This document shows, one piece after another, positions 18,682 through 27,700 of a stretch of 64,000 nucleotides of DNA. The position numbers and the translations under genes are program-made. Positions within the stretch are counted from its first letter, which is position 1. Each line of letters opens with the position of its first letter. Origin of the DNA: JAEZAF01 sp964395665 (GTDB lineage Bacteria; Chloroflexota; Anaerolineae; Aggregatilineales; Phototrophicaceae); contig CAYNDH010000002.1 of the NCBI GenBank assembly GCA_964395665.1, positions 24,262-88,261 on the forward strand, written 5' to 3'. The notes under the pieces are model-generated. The model had not been told where the DNA came from and did not search any database. It worked only from the letters and a program-made list of their open reading frames with translations.

Positions 18682-21600
18682 TCACCTGCTCTGACGTTTC
18701 AGCATGGCCGCGCCGATGAACCCCGTAATCAACACCAGTGCAGCCGCTATCCCGACAATCACCCACTGAAGCGGCGATCCTTCACCGGTCGCGGGTAGGG
18801 CATTGGCGCGGATAAATCCGGCAACTGCACACCGTGGCCGGGTGATGGTTGAAGTCGTCAGGCAGGCACGGTTCGCGATCTGGGAACCGATGGCATCCGT
18901 CCGAAGCTGTCCGGTGATTGTGAGTGTCACGCGGTCACCGGCGGCCAGTGATGCCTGCTGATAACGGATGTCCTGACCGTCCACGACAATCTGACCGCTG
19001 CCACGTGTGACCACTGCATTCTCAATCGTTACCGCTTCCGGCATGGTATCGAAGACAGTCAGGCCGCTTACGGTGCGCGATGTTGGGTTGATGACGCCGA
19101 TGGTATAAGTGATGTCCTGTCCGGGCGCGGCAAACGGCGGCTGGCTGGACTTGACGATATAGACATCATCCACACGGGTGCTGAACTGGTCGCTCCGCAG
19201 TGTTGTCTGGCCGGATACGATGTCCACACCTTCAGCGTCTACCTGAATATCCACGCGGAAGGATTCGTTATCCCCTAGTGTGCCGATATTACATGAGATC
19301 ACACCGGCCTGTTCCCGGCACAGGGGCGAACCGGGCGATGAGGATACGTAAATCACACCCGGACGCAGCGCTTCTTCAAGCACGACATTGGTCAGCACCT
19401 GACCGCCGTTCTGGATCTCGATGATCAGAGTATCGTTATCGACCGGGTCCTTGTTGATCGTGATATCCTGTGTCGGGGTGATGGAAGGTTCAAGTGTAGG
19501 CACTAACGTCGGTGTGAGTGTTGGCGGCGGTGTCGGGCTGGCAGTCAGCGATGGTGTGAGACTGGGCGTCACCGTAAAGGTGGCCGTAAAAGTCGCGGTC
19601 AGTGTGGGCGTTAGCGTACTGGTGGCGGATGGTGTAAACGTGGCTGTCTGCGACGGTGTGAGGGTGGGCGTCAGTGATGGCGTGAATGTACTGGTTGGTG
19701 TGACGCTGGCGGTAAACGTCGGTGTGAAGGTGCCTGTTGCGGTATGGGTAGCTGATGCCGTCAGCGATGGAGTGACTGACGGCGTCGATGTTGCAGGTAA
19801 GATGAGTGTCGGCGGGACTGGCGTGTTGGTTTCGACCGGGGGAACCGGTGTGTTAGTGGCCGTCTGCGTGACGATGATGTCGATCTCGGCAGTATCTGAC
19901 AGCGAAATCACACCATTGGAAACCGTAACGGTCAGGGTGACGGTGTAGGTTCCGGGTAAGGTAAACGTGTGATTCGGGTTCACGGCAGTGCTGATCGGTG
20001 AACCGTCATCGAAATCCCATTGATAGCTAACCGGTGTCGATGCCGGTTGGACGATTGTCTGGTTGGTAAAACTGACGTTTAACGGCGCCTCTCCGGTGGT
20101 CGGCACGGCGGTAAAGGCGGCCTGTATGGTGATAATCTCCACCGGTGGCGAAAATTCTGAGGTGTTCCCGCTGCTGTCGGTCGCTGTGAAGGTCAGTACA
20201 CGCGGTGCGATGCCGGTTGGCAGTGTCATCTGGAACTGACCATTCGGCGTATCGGATGTGCCAATAAACAGATCACCTTCAATGCCGAGTGGGTTGGGTG
20301 ATGCATTCGAGAAGGCTTCGATATGGAATGGCTCGCCGGTGCCGCCGTCCATCATGCCACCGACAAGTGTATTGTCACCGGTATCAATGGCGAGCAGGTT
20401 TGCGGGGTAATTCTGAAGGTTATTCGGCCCGGTATCGGCGTCACCTGCATCATTGGGGGTTGGACCATCACCGAGCAGGTCGATGCCCTCTCCGATATTA
20501 TCGGTAATGCTGTTTTCGGAAATCGTATTCTGGACGGCGTTGTCCGTGATCACTACACCTGCTGCCTGATTGCCGGTGATCGTGTTCTGATCGATCTGAT
20601 TGTTATTCGAGCTGTTATCGGAAATCGCGATACCGGATGCATTGTTATTCTGCACCGTGTTCGTGCTGATGATGTTGGCATTCGATCCCTGACGGACCAG
20701 AATACCGTTTTGCTGGTTGGTGCTGATGGTATTGCTGGCGATGGTATTGGCGGTGGTCGCTGCACCAGCAAGCTCAATACCGTTTCCCGCATTGGCTGTG
20801 ATGGTATTCTGATTGGTGATGGTGTTGCTGGACGCGCCGTTCACGATGAAGATCCCACTGCCACCGTTCATCTGAATCACGTTGCTGTTGGTGATGGTGT
20901 TCCCCTGTACGCCATCCAGCAGGATGCCGACACTCGTATTTGAAATGATGAAGTTGCCGTTGCCGATGACATTCGTATGGGCACCGTTGACCACCTGTAC
21001 GCCGATGGTGTTGGGGAAGGCGGATGCCACGGTCAGGTCCACACCGATACGCGCTTCGATGATCTGATTGCGATGCGTCTGCGGGCCATTGATCTGCACG
21101 CCGGAGCCGGTATTGCCACTGATGACATTGGCGGTCAGGATGTCTTCACCCGCGATGCCGATGATATTGTTATTGGCTCCGTTGGAGATCAGGATTCCAT
21201 GCTGGCCGTTCGGCAGCGCGGAGCCAAAGTCTGGACGGATGCCGATATTGGATGCGATTACGCGATTATTGCGGGTGTCATCGTCAGGGACTGGGGCATT
21301 CGTCCCACGGATTTCGATCCCGTTGAGGCCGTTGCTGCCAATCGTCAGACGATCTTCTGCTAAAGCGGTCACGACACCGATGAGGTTGTCATGTGCGCCG
21401 TCAGTGATCAGGATGCCGTTGGCGCTGTTGCCAAGGCCGGGATTAGATGCGATGTCGGTGCCGATGTACAGACCGCGCAGGGTGTTCGCCTCGGCGCTCG
21501 CCCCGTTGATGACAATGCCATTTTCCGGAAAGCTGACAATTGCCAGATTTTGCAGGGTGTTACCGGCTGACTGAATGCTCAGGCCGCTGCCTGCACCGGG

Positions 21601-21978
21601 CGTGCCGGTCAGTGTGACGATCTGCACGCCGTTGATGAAGCCATCGATTGTGATGCCATCGGCAGTCAGTGGGGGCAGGGGAGTCAGTACCGTGATTGAG
21701 GTAATCCCTGCGGCAAAGGTGATGTTGGTCCCTGCGGCACAGTCGGGATTGGCGGGTGTCCCGTTGGCAGTCAGAATCGCTTCGCGAAGCGTGCAAAAAC
21801 CGTCTGTGACGATATTATCCAGCGGAGTGTTGACAAGAGGGGGAGCAGCCTGAAGTGTCTGACTGGACATCAGCAGGGCGATCAGCAGAATGAGGATGCT
21901 GACCACTGCGGGCCACGACATGGTCAGTCGTTGGAGTGGATGTTGAGAAGCATGGCTCTGACGCACGTTTCCCCTCAC
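18682..21978 (-). CDS. Large surface protein: CSLREAI-like start, β-helix, PKD domain, stalk and LPXTG-like C-terminus
   Basis: 1098 residues from 21978; an internal ATG at 21921 just before the hydrophobic core is an alternative start. Order: signal peptide; a CTLREAILTAN segment of the CSLREAI type found at the head of many Chloroflexota β-helix proteins; about 450 residues of Asn/Gly-rich parallel β-helix repeats (NTI..N.I..N...GI pattern); a PKD domain (about 625-700, YQWDFDDG... then TYTVTLTVTV); a long Thr/Pro/Ser stalk (about 705-840); two DUF11-like β-domains; and a tail with LPATGEGSP, a hydrophobic helix and KRQSR at the end. The tail has the layout of a sortase sorting signal. It follows the PPTase gene by 57 bases but looks functionally separate. 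Confidence 0.88.
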   Translation of the reverse strand: MRGNVRQSHASQHPLQRLTMSWPAVVSILILLIALLMSSQTLQAAPPLVNTPLDNIVTDGFCTLREAILTANGTPANPDCAAGTNITFAAGITSITVLTPLPPLTADGITIDGFINGVQIVTLTGTPGAGSGLSIQSAGNTLQNLAIVSFPENGIVINGASAEANTLRGLYIGTDIASNPGLGNSANGILITDGAHDNLIGVVTALAEDRLTIGSNGLNGIEIRGTNAPVPDDDTRNNRVIASNIGIRPDFGSALPNGQHGILISNGANNNIIGIAGEDILTANVISGNTGSGVQINGPQTHRNQIIEARIGVDLTVASAFPNTIGVQVVNGAHTNVIGNGNFIISNTSVGILLDGVQGNTITNSNVIQMNGGSGIFIVNGASSNTITNQNTITANAGNGIELAGAATTANTIASNTISTNQQNGILVRQGSNANIISTNTVQNNNASGIAISDNSSNNNQIDQNTITGNQAAGVVITDNAVQNTISENSITDNIGEGIDLLGDGPTPNDAGDADTGPNNLQNYPANLLAIDTGDNTLVGGMMDGGTGEPFHIEAFSNASPNPLGIEGDLFIGTSDTPNGQFQMTLPTGIAPRVLTFTATDSSGNTSEFSPPVEIITIQAAFTAVPTTGEAPLNVSFTNQTIVQPASTPVSYQWDFDDGSPISTAVNPNHTFTLPGTYTVTLTVTVSNGVISLSDTAEIDIIVTQTATNTPVPPVETNTPVPPTLILPATSTPSVTPSLTASATHTATGTFTPTFTASVTPTSTFTPSLTPTLTPSQTATFTPSATSTLTPTLTATFTATFTVTPSLTPSLTASPTPPPTLTPTLVPTLEPSITPTQDITINKDPVDNDTLIIEIQNGGQVLTNVVLEEALRPGVIYVSSSPGSPLCREQAGVISCNIGTLGDNESFRVDIQVDAEGVDIVSGQTTLRSDQFSTRVDDVYIVKSSQPPFAAPGQDITYTIGVINPTSRTVSGLTVFDTMPEAVTIENAVVTRGSGQIVVDGQDIRYQQASLAAGDRVTLTITGQLRTDAIGSQIANRACLTTSTITRPRCAVAGFIRANALPATGEGSPLQWVIVGIAAALVLITGFIGAAMLKRQSR
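19480..19860 (-). repeat. Thr/Pro/Ser low-complexity stalk
   Basis: Degenerate short repeats (TPTLT, TFTPS, TASVT types) forming the stalk between the PKD and distal domains of the surface protein. Irregular at DNA level, so not a clean minisatellite. Confidence 0.75.
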
Positions 21979-22035
21979 TTAGGGCGGTTGTTGGATCGTC
22001 AATGGCCTAAGTATAGACGAAACTCGCCAATTTCC

Positions 22036-22782
22036 CTATGAAGGTTTTAGTTCGGACGGGTAAACGTGTGTGATGATTCTCAGTTTCAACTTACCATGTG
22101 GCATAGGGTCCCCGGCAGATGCTGATACAAATACTGCTACTGCTGCCGTATAGTCTGTGTCGGATGTCAGCGGCTGGACAATCCAGGGGATGACCTTTCC
22201 CTGCTGATCGAGCGCGGTCATCGGCTCGGATGGCTGATCCCATTGGAGCTGATAGCGCAGCATGGCCTGAAAACCTTCACCTGTGGCTTTGACCAGCGCT
22301 TCCTTGCAGGTCCACAGGTGCAGCAGCAGGCGGTTTTGTTCATCGCCGCTCCACTGTTTCAGCCGATGCTGTTCTTCAGGCGTCAGGATGGTGGCTTCCA
22401 TGCTGGCAAGCGCTGACATAGAGCGCTGCTGTTCCACATCCACACCGACCGGCACGTCTGCAACCGCCAGCAGTGCCAGCCCGCCGCTGTGACTGAAGTT
22501 AAAGTGCAGGGGCATCCCTGTCAGATGCGGTTTTCCCTCAACAGTGTATTCAAAAAGCAGTTCTGCCGGGTTGATCTGTAATTGTGAGGCTAAAATCCGG
22601 CGCAGCGCCAGCCGTCCGGCGATAAAGCGCTGCCTCACCTGAGGGATTTTCAGGCGGTTTGCGCGTGCCAGTTCATCCGGGGAAAGCACTGCGGCGGCTT
22701 CACCCGGATCAATGGCATCCAGATGAACCCGCCACAGGGTGACAGACAGAATGTTTGCACCGCGTTCAGAGCGTTCGGTCAT
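22036..22782 (-). CDS. 4'-phosphopantetheinyl transferase (Sfp/AcpT type)
   Basis: 248 residues from the ATG at 22782. It would move the phosphopantetheine arm of CoA onto the serine of ACP domains, here most likely the Pfa ACP repeats of the same operon. Key motifs: RFIAGRLALRRILA, FNFSHSGGLALLAV, then GVDVEQQRS with the Mg-binding acids, and LLHLWTCKEALVKATGEGF (W-x-x-KEA). A longer frame up to 22920 exists. The start at 22782 is preferred because it makes a 4-base ATGA overlap with the preceding gene and gives the normal family length. It is the last gene of the Pfa operon. Confidence 0.94.
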   Translation of the reverse strand: MTERSERGANILSVTLWRVHLDAIDPGEAAAVLSPDELARANRLKIPQVRQRFIAGRLALRRILASQLQINPAELLFEYTVEGKPHLTGMPLHFNFSHSGGLALLAVADVPVGVDVEQQRSMSALASMEATILTPEEQHRLKQWSGDEQNRLLLHLWTCKEALVKATGEGFQAMLRYQLQWDQPSEPMTALDQQGKVIPWIVQPLTSDTDYTAAVAVFVSASAGDPMPHGKLKLRIITHVYPSELKPS

Positions 22783-23123
22783 CTGCGGCGCGATTTTGAA
22801 TTCGAGTTTGATGCCTTCAGCAGCGCTGTGACCTGCCGGACCAGCCATGAAAGAACCTGCTTCCATAACACGGGCTGCGGATCGTCTTCGCCGCGCACCC
22901 ATGTTGATTTGATCAGCCATTCGCTGTTGGTCAGCGGCTTGGCGATCACATGGACCCTGCGTCCGTTCAGCGTGCGGATGAACTCGGTATCGCCGTCTTC
23001 TTCGATCTGTGTCCGGTCTGGATTGGCGAGTGTGTCCGCGATCATGGATTTCGTAATCCGACGCAGATGCATCCGCTCTTCGGCGTGCCGGGTATAGGTG
23101 ATTTTGTTAACCCTTGCAGCCAT
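22779..23123 (-). CDS. Small DUF4258-like protein within the Pfa operon
   Basis: 114 residues. The N-terminal part ITYTRHAEERMHLRRIT..MIADTLANPDR matches the general pattern of DUF4258-type proteins (a His in an RHAxxRMxxR motif, then an NPD segment, then β-strands). Some members of this fold are compared with RelE-like toxins; that is family knowledge, not evidence of toxin activity here. The C-terminal tail is basic (KSRRR). Its ATG shares a base with the pfaD stop (TGATG), and its stop overlaps the PPTase start (ATGA), so it is translationally linked on both sides. Function unknown; no partner antitoxin is seen. Confidence 0.8.
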   Translation of the reverse strand: MAARVNKITYTRHAEERMHLRRITKSMIADTLANPDRTQIEEDGDTEFIRTLNGRRVHVIAKPLTNSEWLIKSTWVRGEDDPQPVLWKQVLSWLVRQVTALLKASNSNSKSRRR

Positions 23124-24775
23124 CAGGCATTCATCATCCCGGTTGAGATCGGCGTCCGTGGGATATAGGTGCTGTATTGCGGCGGGTAGATCAGCCCCTG
23201 TAAGCGCAGGCTCTGCATCCGGTACAGGTAGGCTGCGCCGCGCATGATCTGATGTGCGACATCGGCCACACGGCGATTTTCTGGCGCTTCCAGATAGGTC
23301 CCGGCAGCCCAGTTATTGAATGCGCCCATCGAAGGCCCGCACCAGATCTGATAATCCGCTTCACGGCCTTTTTCGCCGGTGTTGGACCAGCGCGAAGACA
23401 GCCCCAGATACCAGCGGAAGATCAGCGCCATCTTACGCTTGGGATTATCGGCGGCGCGGTGAATCTGATCCGGGTCGCGTTCCATGAAATAATTGACGGT
23501 ATCGGCCCAGATGTCTTCCATCGGGCGCTTGAGCACCTGCTTTTCGAGCTTTTCGCGCTCATCTGTCGGGATCTGGTCGATGCTGTCGTACTGACGATAC
23601 AGCTCATAGAGCCGTTGAGCGCGCATCGGGAACATCGTCCCGCGCTTGAGAAGCTGCACTTTAACGCCCATCTCAAACATATCAGCGGCAGGGGCCATCA
23701 TCACATCGGCAATATCGGCCTGACTAAGCAGCTTTCTCGTGTGGGCTGATGCGCCTGCTTCAATACATGCCTGATTGATGGAGCCGGTGACGACATAGGC
23801 CGCGCCCATCATGAAGGCGGCCAGTGCGGACGCTGGGGTGCTGATGCCACCCGCCGCGCCGACTCGGACCGGTGTCTGGAACTGATACTGCGCCTGAATC
23901 TCGTCGCGCAGGCTGATCAGTGCAGGCAGGATGCTGACCAAAGGCCGGTTATCGGTATGCCCGCCGGAGTCGGCTTCGACGGTCACATCGTCGGCCACGG
24001 GAACCTGTCTGGCAAGTTCAGCCTGTTCGGGTGTGATCCAGCCGTTTTCAAGCAGGGTGTTCAGGAGGCGATCCGGTGCGGGTTCCATGAACTTTTTAGC
24101 GACTTCGCGGCGGGAGACCTTGGCAATCACCCGATTCGCGATCTGGATGCTGCCATCAGCCCCGCGTGACAGCCCAGCGACGCGGTAGCGCACGACGTGC
24201 GGAGTCAGGTCGATAAAGGCAGACGCTTCCACCACGCGGATGCTGTACTGTAAAAACAGTTCAACAGCGCGGCGTTCCATTGCTTCTTCGCTGGGGCTGT
24301 GGATCAGGTTAAAGGCATATGGCCCATTGGGCAGCGCCGCCTGAATGCGCTGGATGGCTTCTTCCAACCGTGGGCCGACCACACCCGCCGCACCGAACGA
24401 ACTCAGCAATTTTTCCTGCCCCATGGCTGTGACCAGTTCGACTGACGCAATCGCATTTGCCATTGCGCCCGCTGCGTAACTGTAACGCACACCGTAGTCA
24501 CGGCGGAAGGTGGCATCACCAAGCTGTTCCGGGTCCAGTGGACCGGTCATCGCCGCCAGCGGCGTGGAGTCGGCATAGGCCGGGTCTGGCTGGCCTTCAC
24601 TTGTCACGCCGATTCTGCCGTTGTAGCGGACAAAGTACAGCGGGCGCGAGAGGTCATTTAACAGGGCCTGAATGCGGTCCGGGTCAAACTGGAGCGTTTC
24701 GACTGGCCCATTCCAGCCGCGTCGTTCAACGGATACCGCCTGAAATTCGTCGCGTGTCGTCTGTGAGCTTGTCAT
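23123..24775 (-). CDS. pfaD: PfaD-type enoyl reductase of PUFA synthase
   Basis: 550-residue flavin-dependent TIM-barrel protein of the nitronate monooxygenase/2-nitropropane dioxygenase superfamily, PfaD branch. It would reduce the enoyl-ACP intermediates of the Pfa synthase. Features: an N-terminal leader (PLYFVRYNGRIGVTSEG), LLSSFGAAGVVGP, the FMN-binding GAAGGISTPASALAAFMMGA (about residues 305-325), and the PfaD-specific C-terminal region QLLKRGTMFPMRAQRLYELY ... SRWSNTGEKGREADYQIWCG. The start ATG at 24775 has AAGGA about 9 bases upstream and lies 12 bases after the preceding gene's stop. The C-terminal motifs separate it from ordinary FMN enoyl reductases (FabK). Confidence 0.95.
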   Translation of the reverse strand: MTSSQTTRDEFQAVSVERRGWNGPVETLQFDPDRIQALLNDLSRPLYFVRYNGRIGVTSEGQPDPAYADSTPLAAMTGPLDPEQLGDATFRRDYGVRYSYAAGAMANAIASVELVTAMGQEKLLSSFGAAGVVGPRLEEAIQRIQAALPNGPYAFNLIHSPSEEAMERRAVELFLQYSIRVVEASAFIDLTPHVVRYRVAGLSRGADGSIQIANRVIAKVSRREVAKKFMEPAPDRLLNTLLENGWITPEQAELARQVPVADDVTVEADSGGHTDNRPLVSILPALISLRDEIQAQYQFQTPVRVGAAGGISTPASALAAFMMGAAYVVTGSINQACIEAGASAHTRKLLSQADIADVMMAPAADMFEMGVKVQLLKRGTMFPMRAQRLYELYRQYDSIDQIPTDEREKLEKQVLKRPMEDIWADTVNYFMERDPDQIHRAADNPKRKMALIFRWYLGLSSRWSNTGEKGREADYQIWCGPSMGAFNNWAAGTYLEAPENRRVADVAHQIMRGAAYLYRMQSLRLQGLIYPPQYSTYIPRTPISTGMMNA

Positions 24776-24787
24776 GCGTTGTTATCC

Positions 24788-27700
24788 TTATTGATTGTCT
24801 GCGCCTTCGACAATCGCGACGGCGACCTGATTAAACTGGTAAATCCGCAGACTGCCTTTCCATAAGCTGGCATCGGCAATGATCGCCAGCCGGTTCCCCT
24901 GACGCTCAATGGATTTGATGCTGACTTCGACGTTGATCTCTTTACTGTCGGAGAGGACCTGTCCGCGATACTTCCAGATCATCTCATGATGTTCGACATG
25001 CCCGAAACGCGGGTTCGAGAAGGATTTGTGCAGGCCGGCTTCGATGGCATACGCCTGAATCGCCTGTGTGATCGTTTCCAGCCCCAGTGAACCGGGCATC
25101 ACCGGGTCCTGATGGAAGTGACATTTGAAGAACCAGTCCGACGGCGTGACGGTGCTCGTCCCCCAGATGTAACCCAGCCCGTGCGCGCCGCCGTTGAAGA
25201 CGATCTCGGCACGGTTGAGGAAAGCAAGCTGACCAAGAGGCAGTTCGATTGCGGACTGACCGGCAGGTGCGGCGGTTCTGCTGCCCGGAATAGCCGTCAG
25301 CAGGGCGTTGGGATTGGCTTCGTGCCATTTGGCTGGCGGCTTGCCCATATCCAGCCCTGCCTGACTGGAAAGCGCCTGTAATGTGAAATAGCCGAAGGTC
25401 GAATTGCCTGTGAAGAACGGCTGACCGTCGAGAATCATCTCGAAGCTGTACTTCTGGATGATGATCCCCTGCAGGGTGGTGGACGAAAGAAGCTGGACGC
25501 GGTTGGTCAGGGTGCGCCCACGCAGATCGACTTCGCGCAGCAGGTTGGCATTGCCATCGAGATTACGGAAGTAAAAGTCGATGTCGGGATAATCCAGCGT
25601 CGGCCCCATATACGCGGAGAGGAAGCCGCACGGCTGAAGTGCCATCTCCATCAGGACGGAGTAGGGCGTGAAGGGCGTGCTGTTATCGCGATAGAACCAG
25701 ATGTCAGTTGGGACATCGTATTCCATGACCAGTGCGCTGCCGTTACGGGTAACGAGCCGTTCCGCTTCCAGTTCGACCACACGCGAGACGAACATCAGAT
25801 CCGTGTTCGGGATGCGCGGCGCACGCTTGTTATCATAAATGGCGTATTCCGGCCCGAAGCAGTTCGCGATCCGGCCCCGTGCGAATTCGTCGATGCGGAG
25901 GGTGTCGAAGATCGCGGGACGTTCCACAAAGCGGTTCGTGACAGGCGGGAAGATGTCATGCTTTACCGGCGCTGCTGGTACAGCAGGTGCTGTTGGTGCG
26001 GTGGCCTGTGATACTGCCGGGGCTGTCTGCCCGGATGAGCCAGACGCGGCAGTCTGCCTGATCTGCTGCTGAATATCTGCTTCAAAACTGCGGAGCGCAT
26101 TCAGGCGGGCATCCGGTGAATTGTCCATGCGGGTTTCCGTTCGGGTTTCAGGATGTGATGCTGATACAGCGGTGGGTGTGACTATTACCGGGGCAGCCTC
26201 TGCTGCGGTGACGGTGCTGAAGCGGCGGCGGTTGGCTTCTGTCAGCACGACATCCGCGATACGTTCACCGCCGAGTGTGATGGTTTTGATCGAACCCTTG
26301 CCACGGGCTGGCACTTCTTCGACTGTCTTTGGGAACAGTACCGACAGGTTCATCGGTACACGGTGTGATGCCAGCCGCGCCAGCATCTTGACAAGGCCGG
26401 TGTAATCATCGGCGCGCAGGGTGTCAACTGACACGGCCAGATGCTCCTGTTCACCCAGTGTTTCGTGAATCCAGCGGGTACAGGTGCTGCCGGGGCCAAG
26501 CTCGATGAAGATGCGCGCCCCTGCCTCATAAGCGCGATGCACCAGACGTGGGAAATCGACTGGCTTACAGATCATGCGTGCCATGCTGCGGGCGACGCTG
26601 TCTGATGTGAGTGTGACCGGTGCGTAGTCTGCTGCCGAGTAGAAGCTGACGTCAGCATAGGGGCTGACCGGGTTGTGATGGAGATGATAGAACGCCTCAT
26701 ACTCCGAGAGCATGGCGTCGTTATGGATCACGACTTCAAAAGGCGCTTTGATGCTGCTGGCCTGAAGGCGCTCAATGACGCGCTGGCAGGCCGCGCTGTC
26801 TCCGCCGATCACCGTCTCGTTTGGCGTGTTGATATGGGTGATATAAACACGGCTTTCCTGTTCGACAGCACGTGCTACCTCTGCTGGAGACGCCATCACG
26901 ACATAGGATGCCCAGAAATTATCCGGTGTGCTCTCCGGCAGTGCCCACGCTTCGCGGATGGCCTGTTTAGGGCCGAACAGACGGGTCTGGAACAGGTCAC
27001 CGTGGCGGAAGCGCTCGTTGGCCTCATCCGCGCCGTTCCATACGCCCAGTGACCAGTACATGCTGCCTTCACCAAGGCTGTACCCGAAGGCTGTCTGCGG
27101 TTTGATGCCAAATGTGTCTTTCATCACGTGTGTGAACAGCACCGAGAACGTGGTGCCGGAACCCATCATCGAGATCGGGTCATCCTGAAGTGCAGCGCGG
27201 AAAGCCTTGATATCGGCCCGTTCTGGTGCATTGAGACTGCGCTGATACAGCGCTCGATCCGCCAGATTTGTAGCTGGATCGGCGGTCATCGTCAGCAGAT
27301 ACTCATAGGCATTCGGGAACAGATGCAGCCAGTCCTGTCCGAGACCGGGATAGGAATTGAATGCACCGGGATAGACAAAGGCGATCTGTCCGTTTTTGCC
27401 GATAGGGCGCGCCGTGAAGTAGCTTCCAGACGGAGTCTGCCATTCGCCATGCTGCTCGATTACACCCGACAGCGCAGACTTCGCGGCGGTGATTTCCTTA
27501 TGCAGCGCATCATAATCTTTGGCGACCAGTGCCAGTACCAGCGCCTTGTTCTGATAGACATTGAAGGCACGGACCGCAATGGTTTCAAGCGGTGTGCCGT
27601 CGGACAGCGCGGTTTCGAGCTGGCCGAGCCGTCCCATGAGGCCGGGTTTTGTATCGGCATCAATCAGGATCAGCTTCGGTGTGCGCCGCTGGAGATAGCG

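Noticed and set aside
19480..19860. Minisatellite or CRISPR-like repeat
   Set aside because: The units are irregular and code for a Thr/Pro/Ser stalk in an open frame; there are no constant repeats with unique spacers.
22783..22920. Longer start for the PPTase gene
   Set aside because: The extra 46 residues overlap the DUF4258-like gene, while the ATG at 22782 gives an ATGA overlap and the normal length.
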